Shown: positions 1 through 8,737 of the stretch, piece after piece
Position numbering within the stretch: the stretch's first letter is position 1
Layout: every line of letters begins with the position of its first letter
Source: Dokdonella_A sp014338185
GTDB lineage: Bacteria > Pseudomonadota > Gammaproteobacteria > Xanthomonadales > Rhodanobacteraceae
NCBI GenBank assembly: GCA_030263295.1
Contig: SZOS01000028.1
Location: forward strand, 1-37,032
Reading direction: 5' to 3'
DNA length: 37,032 nt
Program-made: the position numbers and the translations under genes
The notes under the pieces: model-generated
Database searches by the model: none
Seen by the model: only the letters and a program-made list of their open reading frames with translations
What the model was told of the DNA's origin: nothing

Positions 1-1337
1 CCGCGTGCATCGCCGCCGGCGCGCTCGGGGCGGCCTTCGCCGCGGCGACCGCGGCGCGGGCGCGCGGCGGCGGCCTTGGGCGGACCCGCCGTGTTGCGTG
101 CATCGTCGGCGGCTTCGGCCGCGGCATCGACTGCCGACGGCGCCTTGCGCTGGCGCGGCGGTGGCGCCTCGAGCAGGTCCGGCGTGATCGCCGCCGTGGG
201 CACCTTCTGCTCGATGTAGGCCTCGATGTCGGGCAATGACATCGCGTACAGGTCGCAGGCGAAGCTGATTGCGTCGCCCTCGGCGCCCAGTCGCGCGGTG
301 CGGCCGATGCGGTGCACGTAATCCTCGGCATCCTGCGGCAGGTCGTAATTGAACACGTGGCTCACGTCGGGAATGTGCAGCCCGCGCGCGGCCACGTCGG
401 TGGCGACGAGGATCTCGATCTCGCCACGCTTGAACTTGGCCAGCAGCCGCTCGCGCTTGGCCTGCGGCACGTCGCCCGACAGCGTGGCCACGCCAAAGCC
501 CTGCCGCTCCAGGCCACGCGTGATCTTCTCGGCCGCGAGCTTGGTGTTGACGAACACGATGCTGCGGTGGACGTCGAGCCTGGACAGCAGGTTGATGAGC
601 AGCGGCAACTTCTCTTCCTTGGCCGGGAAGTACACCACCTGGCGCACGCGGTCGGCCGTGACATGGTCGGCCTCGACGGTGAGCTTCTCGGGCTCGTTCA
701 TGTGGTCGTAGGCGAGTTCGAGCACGCGGTGCGACAGGGTCGCCGAGAACAGCAGGCTCTGGCGCTCCTCGCGCGGCGGCATGCGGCGGAACAGGAAGCG
801 GATGTCCTTGATGAAGCCGAGGTCGAACATGCGATCGGCTTCGTCGAGCACCACCGCCTCGATGCCGTTGAACGAGAACACGTGCTGCTTGAGGTAGTCG
901 ATCAACCGCCCCGGCGTGGCGATGATGAGGTCGCAGCCGGCCTTGAGCGCGTCGCGCTGCTTGTCGTAGTCGACGCCGCCGTAGATCAGCGCCGAGCGCA
1001 GGCCGGTGTCACGGCCGATGTTGTGGAAGTCCTTGTCGATCTGGATCGCGAGTTCGCGTGTGGGCGCGATCACCAGTGCGCGCGGGTCGGTGAGCTTGCG
1101 GTCGTTGCGCGCGGGGTGCTTGAGCAGGCGATCGAGCACCGCGACCAGGAACGCGCCGGTCTTGCCGGTGCCCGTCTGCGCCTGCCCGGCCACGTCGCGC
1201 CCGGCCAACGCGACCGGCAGGGTCAGCGCCTGGATCGGCGTGCAGCGCGTGAAGCCGGCCGCATGCAGCCCGGACAGCAGGGTCGGATGCAGGTTGAAGC
1301 TCTCGAAGGTGATGTCGGTGAGTGGTTGCTGTGACAT
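1..1337 (-). CDS. rhlB: ATP-dependent DEAD-box RNA helicase RhlB (C-terminus cut by window edge)
   Basis: Unwinds RNA using ATP; RhlB works in mRNA turnover, in many gammaproteobacteria as part of the degradosome. The frame reads from an ATG at 1337 without a stop to the window edge, so the C-terminal end is missing. About 445 codons are visible. In order: the Q motif around residues 29-36, Walker A (AQTGTGKT, residues 53-60), PTRELAIQI, the DEAD box near residue 163, the SAT motif (LFSATLS), and the C-terminal helicase motifs ending in HRIGRTARLG. After the helicase core comes a Pro/Ala/Arg-rich basic tail, as in xanthomonad RhlB, which is longer than the 421-residue E. coli protein. It diverges from trxA. 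RhlB is preferred over RhlE or SrmB because of the tail and the rhlB/trxA/rho neighbourhood. Confidence 0.93.
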   Translation of the reverse strand, partial: MSQQPLTDITFESFNLHPTLLSGLHAAGFTRCTPIQALTLPVALAGRDVAGQAQTGTGKTGAFLVAVLDRLLKHPARNDRKLTDPRALVIAPTRELAIQIDKDFHNIGRDTGLRSALIYGGVDYDKQRDALKAGCDLIIATPGRLIDYLKQHVFSFNGIEAVVLDEADRMFDLGFIKDIRFLFRRMPPREERQSLLFSATLSHRVLELAYDHMNEPEKLTVEADHVTADRVRQVVYFPAKEEKLPLLINLLSRLDVHRSIVFVNTKLAAEKITRGLERQGFGVATLSGDVPQAKRERLLAKFKRGEIEILVATDVAARGLHIPDVSHVFNYDLPQDAEDYVHRIGRTARLGAEGDAISFACDLYAMSLPDIEAYIEQKVPTAAITPDLLEAPPPRQRKAPSAVDAAAEAADDARNTAGPPKAAAARPRRGRRGEGRPERAGGDAR

Positions 1338-1583
1338 GAACGTCATCTGGTGGTGGAAGCAGCCGGGCCAAGGGCCGCGGCGAAGACGGCGCGCCGGGGC
1401 GGGCACACGGCGCGCTCTTGAGTTGTGGCAGGGACATCCCCAACTTGCGCGGCTCGGCGGTTTGGGCTGAAATGCAGGTCGCATCCCGCCCGGTTCTTCG
1501 ACAGCGCACGCCGGCGCAGTCGGCAAGTGTAGCGCAACCCCGCCCGCGACGCGCGCCGCCCGGTTTTCTTGGAGAGTTTTCCC
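1338..1583. promoter_or_regulatory. divergent intergenic region between rhlB and trxA
   Basis: These 246 bases separate two divergent starts and must hold promoters for both. The trxA side ends in a GGAGAG ribosome site at 1571-1576, seven bases before the GTG. I could not pick convincing -35/-10 pairs on either strand. Confidence 0.45.
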
Positions 1584-1913
1584 GTGAGTGAGCATATTGC
1601 CCAGGTCAACGACGACCAGTTCGAGGAACAGGTCCTCAAGTCCAGCGAGCCGGTCCTGGTCGATTTCTGGGCCGAATGGTGCGGCCCGTGCAAGATGATC
1701 GCGCCGATCCTCGACGATCTGGCCGCGAGCTACCAGGGCAAGCTCAAGGTGGCCAAGGTCAACATCGACCACAACCAGAAGACCCCGCGGGCGTACAACG
1801 TGCGCGGCATCCCCACGCTCATGATCTTCAAGGATGGCAAGGTGCAGGCCACCCAGATCGGCGCGGTCAGCAAGACCCAGCTGGCGCAGATCATCGACAA
1901 GGCGATCGCCTGA
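1584..1913 (+). CDS. trxA: thioredoxin 1
   Basis: Small cytoplasmic disulfide reductase that passes electrons from thioredoxin reductase to ribonucleotide reductase, methionine sulfoxide reductases and other targets. The 109-residue protein has the usual family length. It carries the WCGPC active site (Cys33 and Cys36) and the cis-proline loop GIPTLM (Pro77). The start chosen is GTG at 1584 because GGAGAG lies seven bases upstream and the protein then begins MSEHIAQV, as in other thioredoxins. An upstream in-frame TTG at 1569 overlaps that ribosome site and is unlikely. It lies upstream of rho on the same strand, a gene order common in gammaproteobacteria. Confidence 0.97.
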   Translation: MSEHIAQVNDDQFEEQVLKSSEPVLVDFWAEWCGPCKMIAPILDDLAASYQGKLKVAKVNIDHNQKTPRAYNVRGIPTLMIFKDGKVQATQIGAVSKTQLAQIIDKAIA

Positions 1914-2167
1914 GGCCGGCGGCGCGGCGGCGATCCACGCCGCGCGTTCGCCACACGCAGGCCGCGGCGCGATGGCGTGGGCAGCCACGCCGGCGCCCAA
2001 CCGCCGTCGGGCGCGGCGGCCTGCAGTGCCACACCGCTTGATGCTGGACGGCCGCGAAATGCGGTGCTAAGTTGATTCCCGATAGCGCCAGCCGCTCGCA
2101 CGGCGCGCTCCTTTTCCGGTTCATTCCCTCCCTTTGTTCCCGCAACGGCGCCCAGCGAGGTCTGCCC
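1914..2167 (+). promoter_or_regulatory. trxA-rho intergenic region and rho leader
   Basis: These 254 bases hold no gene that I can support. The part just before rho (about 2108-2147) is rich in pyrimidines, with runs such as CTCCTTTTCC and CATTCCCTCCCTTTG, and poor in G. That is the composition Rho itself prefers to bind. In E. coli rho is controlled by Rho-dependent attenuation in its leader, so a similar role here is a reasonable inference. The ribosome site for rho is GAGG at 2157-2160. Confidence 0.4.
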
Positions 2168-3823
2168 GTGTCCGAAAACGAAACTCCCGAAGGCGGCCAG
2201 CCGGCCGCTACCGAAACGCGTGCCCAGCCGCGCCAGCGCGCGCCCCGTGCAGCCGCCACGCAGGCCAGTGACGCCGCAGTGCCCGCCGCCGCGCCCGACT
2301 CGCCGCCCGGCGCCACGCCGCCTGTCGCCGACTCCGGCGCGGGTGAGACCCAGGCCGGTGCTGATGCCCAACCGGGCGGCCAGCAGCAGGGCCAGCGCCA
2401 CGGTGGCCAGCAGCAGGGCCAGCAGCAGGGCGGCCGCCGCAACCGACGCGACCGGCGCAATCGCCATGGCGGCGGGGGGGGCGGCAACAATCCGCAGGGC
2501 AACCGCAACGGCCAGTTCGACGACGAGGAATACGACGAGAAGAACCTCGCCACCGGCCCGCTGATCGACCTCAACGAGCTCAAGCGCAAGAGCGCGGCCG
2601 ACCTGCTCGCATTCGCCGAGGAACTGGGCATCCAGGAAGGCGTCGCGCGTGCGCGCAAGCAGGACATCATCTTCCTCGTGCTCAAGGCGCATGCGCGCGC
2701 CGGCGGCGGCATCTACGGCGAGGGCGTGCTCGAGATCCTGCAGGACGGCTTCGGCTTCCTGCGCGGTTTCGATGCCAGCTACCTGGCCGGTCCCGACGAC
2801 ATCTACATCTCGCCTTCGCAGATCCGCCGCTTCAACCTGCGCACCGGCGACTACATCACCGGCCGCGTGCGCCCACCCAAGGAAGGTGAACGCTACTTCG
2901 CGCTGCTCAAGGTCGACACGATCAACGGCGAGCCGCCGGAGGCGTCCAAGAACAAGGTCCTGTTCGAGAACCTCACGCCGCTGTTCCCGCGCAAGGCGTT
3001 CCACCTCGAGCGCGGCAACGGCTCGTCCGAGGACATCACCGGACGCATCCTCGACCTCGTCGCGCCGATCGGTCGCGGCCAGCGCGGCCTCATCGTGAGC
3101 CAGCCCAAAGCCGGCAAGACGATGATGCTGCAGAACGTGGCGCAGGCGCTCGTGCACAACCATCCCGACGCCCACCTCATCATCCTGCTCATCGACGAGC
3201 GGCCCGAGGAAGTCACCGAGATGCAGCGCAGCGTGCGCGCCGAGATCGTCGCCTCGACCTTCGACGAGCCGGCGGTGCGCCACGTGCAGGTCGCCGAAAT
3301 GGTGATCGAGCGTGCCAAGCGCCTGGTCGAGCACAAGAAGGACGTGGTGATCCTGCTCGATTCGATCACGCGCCTGGCGCGCGCCTACAACACCGTGGTG
3401 CCGAGCTCGGGCAAGGTGCTCACCGGCGGCGTCGATGCCAACGCGCTGCAGCGGCCCAAGCGTTTCTTCGGCGCCGCGCGCAACGTCGAGGAAGGCGGCA
3501 GCCTCACCATCATCGCCACCGCGCTGATCGACACCGGCTCGAAGATGGACGAGGTGATCTACGAGGAGTTCAAGGGCACCGGCAACATGGAAGTGCACCT
3601 CAACCGCCGCATCGCCGAGAAGCGCGTCTATCCGGCCATCGACATCAACCGCTCGGGCACGCGCCGCGAGGACCTGCTGATCGACCCCGACCAGCTGCAG
3701 AAGATCTGGATCCTGCGCAAGCTGCTGCATCCGATGGATGAGCTGGCGGCGATGGAGTTTATGCTCGACAAGATGAAGAACACCAAGACCAACGACGAGT
3801 TCTTCGGCGCGATGAAGCGCTGA
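2168..3823 (+). CDS. rho: transcription termination factor Rho with a low-complexity N-terminal extension
   Basis: Hexameric RNA helicase that ends transcription at unstructured C-rich RNA. Of 551 residues, the last ~420 match standard Rho: the N-terminal Rho domain (LIDLNELKRKSAADLLAFAE), the cold-shock RNA-binding fold (YGEGVLEILQDGFGFLR), Walker A (QPKAGKT, Lys317) and the ATPase core ending in NDEFFGAMKR. The first ~130 residues are an added segment rich in Ala, Pro, Gln, Gly, Arg and Asn, with GGQQQGQ-type repeats and a run of glycines, which looks disordered and RNA-binding. The start is GTG at 2168 with GAGG seven bases upstream; an in-frame TTG at 2072 would need an atypical start and has no ribosome site. 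Confidence 0.97.
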   Translation: MSENETPEGGQPAATETRAQPRQRAPRAAATQASDAAVPAAAPDSPPGATPPVADSGAGETQAGADAQPGGQQQGQRHGGQQQGQQQGGRRNRRDRRNRHGGGGGGNNPQGNRNGQFDDEEYDEKNLATGPLIDLNELKRKSAADLLAFAEELGIQEGVARARKQDIIFLVLKAHARAGGGIYGEGVLEILQDGFGFLRGFDASYLAGPDDIYISPSQIRRFNLRTGDYITGRVRPPKEGERYFALLKVDTINGEPPEASKNKVLFENLTPLFPRKAFHLERGNGSSEDITGRILDLVAPIGRGQRGLIVSQPKAGKTMMLQNVAQALVHNHPDAHLIILLIDERPEEVTEMQRSVRAEIVASTFDEPAVRHVQVAEMVIERAKRLVEHKKDVVILLDSITRLARAYNTVVPSSGKVLTGGVDANALQRPKRFFGAARNVEEGGSLTIIATALIDTGSKMDEVIYEEFKGTGNMEVHLNRRIAEKRVYPAIDINRSGTRREDLLIDPDQLQKIWILRKLLHPMDELAAMEFMLDKMKNTKTNDEFFGAMKR

Positions 3824-3849
3824 GCCGCGCGGGCGCGTCGTGGAACACG

Positions 3850-3875
3850 ACGGGCCGGCGCACCTGCCGGCCCGT
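3850..3875. terminator. terminator-like hairpin between convergent rho and DUF3574 gene
   Basis: A perfect 10-bp inverted repeat (ACGGGCCGGC / GCCGGCCCGT) encloses a 6-base loop, 27 bases after the rho stop. There is no T tract on either strand, so it may act as a transcript end-stabilising hairpin rather than a classical intrinsic terminator. Confidence 0.55.
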
Positions 3876-3946
3876 GCGCGGCGACCCGCCCGCTTGCGCG
3901 CGCCGGAGCGCGGCCGGATCTGGGTCCCGCAACAACCTGCCCGGCT

Positions 3947-4402
3947 TCAACGCGTCACGCACACGTTGCTGCGCTCGCGCAGCACCGACTGCTGGGCGAA
4001 GCGCTCGCGATAGCGCGCGATCGCCTCGCGCACGCGCGCATCGGCGGCCAGGTCATCGACATGGATCGCCACCACGATGCGGCTGTCCTCGACGTGCGCC
4101 GCGCCCTGCGCGTCGCGCCAGTGGCCGCGCGCATCCACCACGCTGTAGCCGTCGGGGAAGGTGCGCGCGAGCACCTCGGCCGCATACGCCTGCCAGGCCG
4201 CATCATCGACCTCGCCGCCGCCCGCGATCGCGCGACCGAAGTACAGCGTGTCGCGGCCCAGCGCCTGCTCCTCGGGGCGGCAACCCAGGTGGTGGTCGTA
4301 TTTCCAGTCCAGCCGCGTGCCCGGAGTGGCGCAGCCGCCCAGTGCGCCGGCCGCGAGCAGCGCCGCGGCGAGCGCACCGGCGCGGGTGCGGCGCCGGTTC
4401 AT
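3947..4402 (-). CDS. DUF3574 lipoprotein
   Basis: The 151-residue product starts with a lipoprotein signal: MNRRRTR, a hydrophobic stretch, then the lipobox LGGC, so it is probably anchored in the outer or inner membrane facing the periplasm. The rest matches the DUF3574 family: a DTLYFGR segment, W..YAAEVLARTFPDGYSV, then a C-terminal block ending QSVLRERSNVCV. The family has no known function. The ATG at 4402 overlaps the stop of the upstream S9 peptidase by four bases (ATGA), which settles the start and implies coupled translation. A longer in-frame start at 4453 lies inside the peptidase gene and would hide the signal peptide. Confidence 0.85.
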   Translation of the reverse strand: MNRRRTRAGALAAALLAAGALGGCATPGTRLDWKYDHHLGCRPEEQALGRDTLYFGRAIAGGGEVDDAAWQAYAAEVLARTFPDGYSVVDARGHWRDAQGAAHVEDSRIVVAIHVDDLAADARVREAIARYRERFAQQSVLRERSNVCVTR

Positions 4403-6870
4403 TGCAGCACCCGACGCAGCACGCGATGCACGCGCTTGTACTCGTCCAGCCACGCATCGGGATGCACGAAGCCATGGCGTTCGAGCGGGTAGCCGGCGAG
4501 CTCGAAGTCGTCCTTGTGCAGCTCGACCAGCTTCTGGTACAGGCGCACCGAGTCCTCGAACAGCACGTTGTCGTCGATCATGCCGTGCGCGATCAGCAGC
4601 GAACCCTTGAGGCCGTCGGCGAACTCCATCGGCGAAGATCTCTCGTAGGCGATCGGATCGATCTGCGGCGTGTTGAGGATGTTGGAGGTGTATTCGTGGT
4701 TGTACTGGGTCCAGTCGGTGACCGGTCGCAGCGCGGCACCGGCCTTGAACACCTCGGGCGCGCGGAACAGCGCCATCAGCGTCATGAAGCCGCCGTAGGA
4801 GCCGCCGTACAGGCCGACGCGGTCGGTATCACCCGCGGCATTGCGCCCGAGCCAGTGCACGCCATCGATGAGGTCTTCCAGCTCGGGGTGGCCCATGTTG
4901 CGGTAGATCGCGGTGCGCCAGTCGCGGCCGTAACCCTCGCTCGCGCGGTAGTCCATGTCGAGCACGACGAACCCTTCCTCGGCGAGCAGGTTGTGGAACA
5001 TCTGCTCGCGGAAGTAGCTCGGGTAGCCCAAGTGCACGTTCTGCAGGTAGCCCGCGCCATGCACGAACAGCACGATCGGGTAGCGCCGACCGGGATCGAA
5101 ATCGCGCGGCTTGTACAGCTTGGCGTAGATCGGCGCCTTGGTGTGCGAGGACGGCACCGCCACGATCTGCGGCATGATCCAGTCGAGCGCCTTGAACTGC
5201 GCCGTGCGCGTGTCGGTGAGCTCGCGCACCGCACCGCCATCGAGCTCGACCAGCGCCAGCTGGGCGGGCAGGTAGGCGCTGGAATGGCTCACCGCGAGAC
5301 GCCGGCCGTCGGGTGAGAGCGCGTAGTCGTTGATCGCTTCGAACCGGGTGAGGCGCTCGAGCTTGCCGCCGGCCACCGCCACGCGGTAGAGGTCGTAGCG
5401 GTAGGGCGCCTGCACGTTGGCACGCAGGTAGAACCACTGCCCGTCGGGCGACAGCGTCGGCGCCGACACCTCGAACGTGCCCTGCGTCAACGCCAGCGGC
5501 CTGGCGCCGGGCTGCTTGAGATACAGCTGCGAGTAGCCCGACTCCTCGGACAGGTACCACAGGCTGCGGCTGTCGCGGGTCCAGCCGAAATCGTTGAAGT
5601 TCCAGTTGATCCAGGCCGGATCGGTGAGGCGGTGCTCGCTGCGCAGCGTGGCCTTGGCCAGGTCGACGCTGGCGATCCAGCGGTCCTTGTTGTCGATCGC
5701 GCGGATCTGGATCGCGAGCTGGCTGCCATCCTCGCTCCAGGCGATGCCGCCACCGCCGCCATCCTCGGCGCGCGAGACGATGCGCACCGCGCGCAGCGCC
5801 GGTTCGGCCTTGGTGGCCTTGGCACCCTTGGCGACATCCTTGCGCGCGCTGCGCGCCGGGTCCCCGGCCGCTGCCGCGGGCTTGGCGGCGCCGTCCGCCT
5901 GCTGCGCGCGATGGCGTTCGTTCTCCTCGCGCACGGCCTTGAGCGGGTCATCGTGGATGCCCGGCAGGCCATCCAGCGCCAGCGCGTGCTGGCTGTGCCC
6001 GCGCAGGTCCAGCAGCAGCAGCGATTGCGGCGCCGGATCGTTGCGGCCCACGCGCGTGCGCTCCTCTTCCTGTTCCTCGTAACCGGATTCGGTGACGAAA
6101 CGCTGCAGCTTGCCGCGCTTGCCCGTGTCATAGCCCTTGGGCGAGGTCACCACCAGCAGCCAGCGCCCGTCCGGCGACAGTGAACTGCCCTGCAGCTGCA
6201 CCTCGTCGCCCAGGTAGAACGGCAGCGGCGCGCGGCTGGGATCGCCCTTGCTGAACTCGTCGGCGTGCCGCTTGCGCGCCTCCCGGTCGGCCTTGAGCCG
6301 GCGCAGGGTGGCGAAGTAACGCAGCTGTTGCGCTTCCAGCGCATCAGGCTGCTTGTCCTGCGGATCCTTCTGCAGGCGCAGGTCGGCCGCCGGCGCGCTC
6401 ACCGCGGCGGCGATGTCATGCACGAACCAGTCCTCGCCGGCACGGTAGTGCAAGGCGCGGCCGTCGGCCGAGAACTGCGGCATGGACTCCCGCTGCGGCG
6501 TGCGCGTGACCTGGCTCAGGCGCCCGCTCGCCAGCTCGCGGATGAAGATGTCGCCATTGCGCACGAACGCGGCGCGCGTGCGGGCGCGGTCGTACACCGC
6601 GTCGGGGCCATCGGCCGCGGCCATCGCGGCCGGATCGACGATGATGTCCTTGCCGCTGCCCAGATCGATGCGGTGCAGGTCGCGCACGCCCGATCCGGCC
6701 TGCTTGAGCGCGTAATACAGGCTGCGGCCATCGACGCCCCAGTACGGCCGCTCCACCGGCGGCCCGATCCAGTCCGGATCGGCCATCGCCTGTTCAAGCG
6801 TGATCGCCCGCGCGGGTGCGCTGGCCAGGGTGAGCAGGGCCGCCGCCGCGGCCAGCCAGATGCGCTGCAT
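4399..6870 (-). CDS. exported prolyl oligopeptidase family (S9) peptidase, DPP-IV-like
   Basis: Serine peptidase of family S9, likely cleaving short peptides in the periplasm. The 823-residue protein opens with a Sec signal peptide (basic start, Ala/Leu-rich core, cut after ARA near residue 22). Residues ~50-560 form the beta-propeller, with blades showing WSEDGSQLA, WTRDSRSLWY and LSPDGRRLAV. The C-terminal alpha/beta hydrolase domain carries the triad: Ser about 691 in GGSYGG, Asp about 766 in HGMIDDNV and His about 799 in ERHGF. A charged Lys/Ala-rich insert lies near residues 310-355. It is the first gene of a two-gene unit with the DUF3574 lipoprotein and diverges from the esterase gene. 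The exact peptidase subtype is not resolved. Confidence 0.9.
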   Translation of the reverse strand: MQRIWLAAAAALLTLASAPARAITLEQAMADPDWIGPPVERPYWGVDGRSLYYALKQAGSGVRDLHRIDLGSGKDIIVDPAAMAAADGPDAVYDRARTRAAFVRNGDIFIRELASGRLSQVTRTPQRESMPQFSADGRALHYRAGEDWFVHDIAAAVSAPAADLRLQKDPQDKQPDALEAQQLRYFATLRRLKADREARKRHADEFSKGDPSRAPLPFYLGDEVQLQGSSLSPDGRWLLVVTSPKGYDTGKRGKLQRFVTESGYEEQEEERTRVGRNDPAPQSLLLLDLRGHSQHALALDGLPGIHDDPLKAVREENERHRAQQADGAAKPAAAAGDPARSARKDVAKGAKATKAEPALRAVRIVSRAEDGGGGGIAWSEDGSQLAIQIRAIDNKDRWIASVDLAKATLRSEHRLTDPAWINWNFNDFGWTRDSRSLWYLSEESGYSQLYLKQPGARPLALTQGTFEVSAPTLSPDGQWFYLRANVQAPYRYDLYRVAVAGGKLERLTRFEAINDYALSPDGRRLAVSHSSAYLPAQLALVELDGGAVRELTDTRTAQFKALDWIMPQIVAVPSSHTKAPIYAKLYKPRDFDPGRRYPIVLFVHGAGYLQNVHLGYPSYFREQMFHNLLAEEGFVVLDMDYRASEGYGRDWRTAIYRNMGHPELEDLIDGVHWLGRNAAGDTDRVGLYGGSYGGFMTLMALFRAPEVFKAGAALRPVTDWTQYNHEYTSNILNTPQIDPIAYERSSPMEFADGLKGSLLIAHGMIDDNVLFEDSVRLYQKLVELHKDDFELAGYPLERHGFVHPDAWLDEYKRVHRVLRRVLQ

Positions 6871-7006
6871 GTTGCGATCCCCGATGGTCCAAAGCCTGCA
6901 GCATAACGCCGCCGCCCGCGCTCAGCCCGGGTCGAAAGTCAGAGGATGCTTGGCAAACGCGGGCGCTGCGGGCAGCCTTGCAGCCTCGTGCCAGCCGGAG
7001 AGCCGC

Positions 7007-7672
7007 GTGACCCTGCCCTGCGTCGAGATCCAGACCGCCGACCAACCCGTGCATGCCGTGATCTGGCTGCATGGCCTGGGTGCCGACGGCAACGACTTCG
7101 CCCCGATCATCCCGCACCTGGTGGATCGCGCCTGGCCGCCGCTGCGCTTCGTGTTTCCGCATGCGCCGGTGCGCCCGGTGACCGTCAACGGCGGCGCGGC
7201 GATGCGCGCGTGGTATGACATCGCCGGCGTGCGCATCCAGGACAAGCAGGACGAGACCGGTCTGCGCACTTCGATCGCGGCGGTCGAGCAGCTCATCGCG
7301 CGCGAGGTCGAGCGCGGCGTGCCCTCCCACCACATCGTGCTCGCGGGCTTCTCGCAGGGCGGTGCGGTGGTGCTCGCGGCCGGCCTGCGCCACGCCGCGC
7401 CGCTCGCGGGCGTCGTTGCGCTGTCGACCTATCTCATGCTCGGCGAGCACCTCGCCGCGGAAGGCTCGCAGGCCAATGCGCAGCTGCCGATCTTCATGGC
7501 CCACGGCAGCCTCGACCCGGTGGTGCCGCTGGCGCTGGGCAGCGCGGCGCGGGATGCCTTGCGCGCGCGCGGCCACGCGTTGGCCTGGCATGACTATCCG
7601 ATGGCGCATCAGGTGTGCATGGAGGAAATCGCCGACCTGCGCGCCTGGCTCGGCACCCACCTGTTCCGCTGA
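7007..7672 (+). CDS. carboxylesterase / phospholipase family alpha/beta hydrolase
   Basis: Cytoplasmic serine hydrolase of the phospholipase/carboxylesterase (YpfH/EstB, acyl-protein thioesterase-like) family, acting on short acyl esters. The 221-residue protein has the family hallmarks: HGLGADGNDF near residues 22-31 (oxyanion region), nucleophile Ser116 in GFSQGG, Asp170 in GSLDPVVP and His201 in YPMAHQV. The start is GTG at 7007 with GGAG six bases upstream; earlier in-frame starts lie in the divergent promoter region and have no ribosome site. The next gene begins six bases after the stop, so it is probably the first gene of a four-gene operon with algZ, algR and hemC. Confidence 0.9.
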   Translation: MTLPCVEIQTADQPVHAVIWLHGLGADGNDFAPIIPHLVDRAWPPLRFVFPHAPVRPVTVNGGAAMRAWYDIAGVRIQDKQDETGLRTSIAAVEQLIAREVERGVPSHHIVLAGFSQGGAVVLAAGLRHAAPLAGVVALSTYLMLGEHLAAEGSQANAQLPIFMAHGSLDPVVPLALGSAARDALRARGHALAWHDYPMAHQVCMEEIADLRAWLGTHLFR

Positions 7673-7678
7673 AGCCCG

Positions 7679-8737
7679 ATGTCCACGCGCCCGACCCGCA
7701 CCGAGTCCCCAGCCGCCGCGGCGTGGATGCCCACGTTCTGCAGCACGCCCACGCTGTTCGTGCTCATGATCGTCGGCGAACTGGTCGCGCTGGTGATCGT
7801 GCTCGCACCGCAGGACAGTCCGCGCGAATGGCTGCCGCGACTGGCCACCACCAGCGTGTACGTGCAGTGGCTGGTGCTGCTCAATGCGGTGGTGCTGTGT
7901 TCGCTGCGCGAGGTGCTGCAGCGCCTGCTCAGCGCGATCGGCTTCGTCGTCGCGTGGTGCATGGTGATCGTGACCACCACGCTGGCGAGCTGGCTGGTGT
8001 GCCGCATCGACCAGGCCCTCGCGCTGGGCTTGACCGTGCCCGCCAGCGAGGCACTGCGCTTCGTGGTCGCCAACGCGGCGATCAGCGCACTCATCGCCGC
8101 GGCCACGCTGCGCTACCTGTTCGTGCTCGAGCAGTGGCGTGAGCGCGTGCAGGCCGCGGCCAAGGCCCAGGTCGAAGCGTTGCAGGCGCGCATCCGCCCG
8201 CATTTCCTGTTCAACAGCATGAACACGATCGCCGGCCTGATCCGCACCCGCCCCGACGCCGCCGAGCGCACGGTCGAGGACCTGGCCGAACTGTTCCGCG
8301 CCGCGCTCGGCCCGGACAGCCAGCCCGCCACGCTCGGCGAGGAGCTGGACCTGATCGGACGCTATCTCGACATCGAGCGCCTGCGCCTGGGCGACCGGCT
8401 GCAGGTGGAGCTGGACGTGGCAGCACTGCCGCGCGAGCTGCCGCTGCCGCGCCTGTTGCTGCAGCCGCTGGTCGAGAACGCGATCTACCACGGCATCCAG
8501 CCGCTGCCACAGGGCGGCACGCTGTCGATCCGCGGTGAGCACCTGGGCGACCTCGTCGAGATCGTGTTCACCAACCCGCTGCCGAGCGGCCCGGCCGCGA
8601 GCCGCAACGGCATTGCGCTGGCCAACGTGCGTGCGCGCATCGGCTACCATTTCGGCGCGCGCGCCGAGTTGCGTGTGGAGCCACGGGCCGACCGCTTTGT
8701 CGTGCGCGTGCGGCTGCCGGAGGATGCGGGCCGATGA
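7679..8737 (+). CDS. algZ: AlgZ/FimS-type sensor histidine kinase (LytS family)
   Basis: Membrane-bound partner of the AlgR-type regulator that follows. The 352-residue protein has about four hydrophobic segments in residues 20-155, a short coiled linker (WRERVQAAAKAQVEALQAR), then the His_kinase domain typical of LytS/AlgZ proteins, with His175 in RPHFLFNSMN. The ATPase part shows LLLQPLVENAIYHGI (N box) and NGIALANVRARI (G box). The start ATG at 7679 lies six bases after the esterase stop. The end overlaps algR by four bases (ATGA). In Pseudomonas the same algZ-algR-hemC order occurs; what this pair controls here cannot be told from sequence. Confidence 0.9.
   Translation: MSTRPTRTESPAAAAWMPTFCSTPTLFVLMIVGELVALVIVLAPQDSPREWLPRLATTSVYVQWLVLLNAVVLCSLREVLQRLLSAIGFVVAWCMVIVTTTLASWLVCRIDQALALGLTVPASEALRFVVANAAISALIAAATLRYLFVLEQWRERVQAAAKAQVEALQARIRPHFLFNSMNTIAGLIRTRPDAAERTVEDLAELFRAALGPDSQPATLGEELDLIGRYLDIERLRLGDRLQVELDVAALPRELPLPRLLLQPLVENAIYHGIQPLPQGGTLSIRGEHLGDLVEIVFTNPLPSGPAASRNGIALANVRARIGYHFGARAELRVEPRADRFVVRVRLPEDAGR

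Noticed and set aside
2379..2432. Tandem CAG-type repeat as a microsatellite or CRISPR-like array
   Set aside because: It is in frame inside rho and encodes the Gln/Gly-rich extension; there are no unique spacers.
1730..3730. Long minus-strand open frame opposite rho
   Set aside because: Rho on the plus strand is unmistakable; the antisense product is Val/Ala/Arg-rich shadow sequence.
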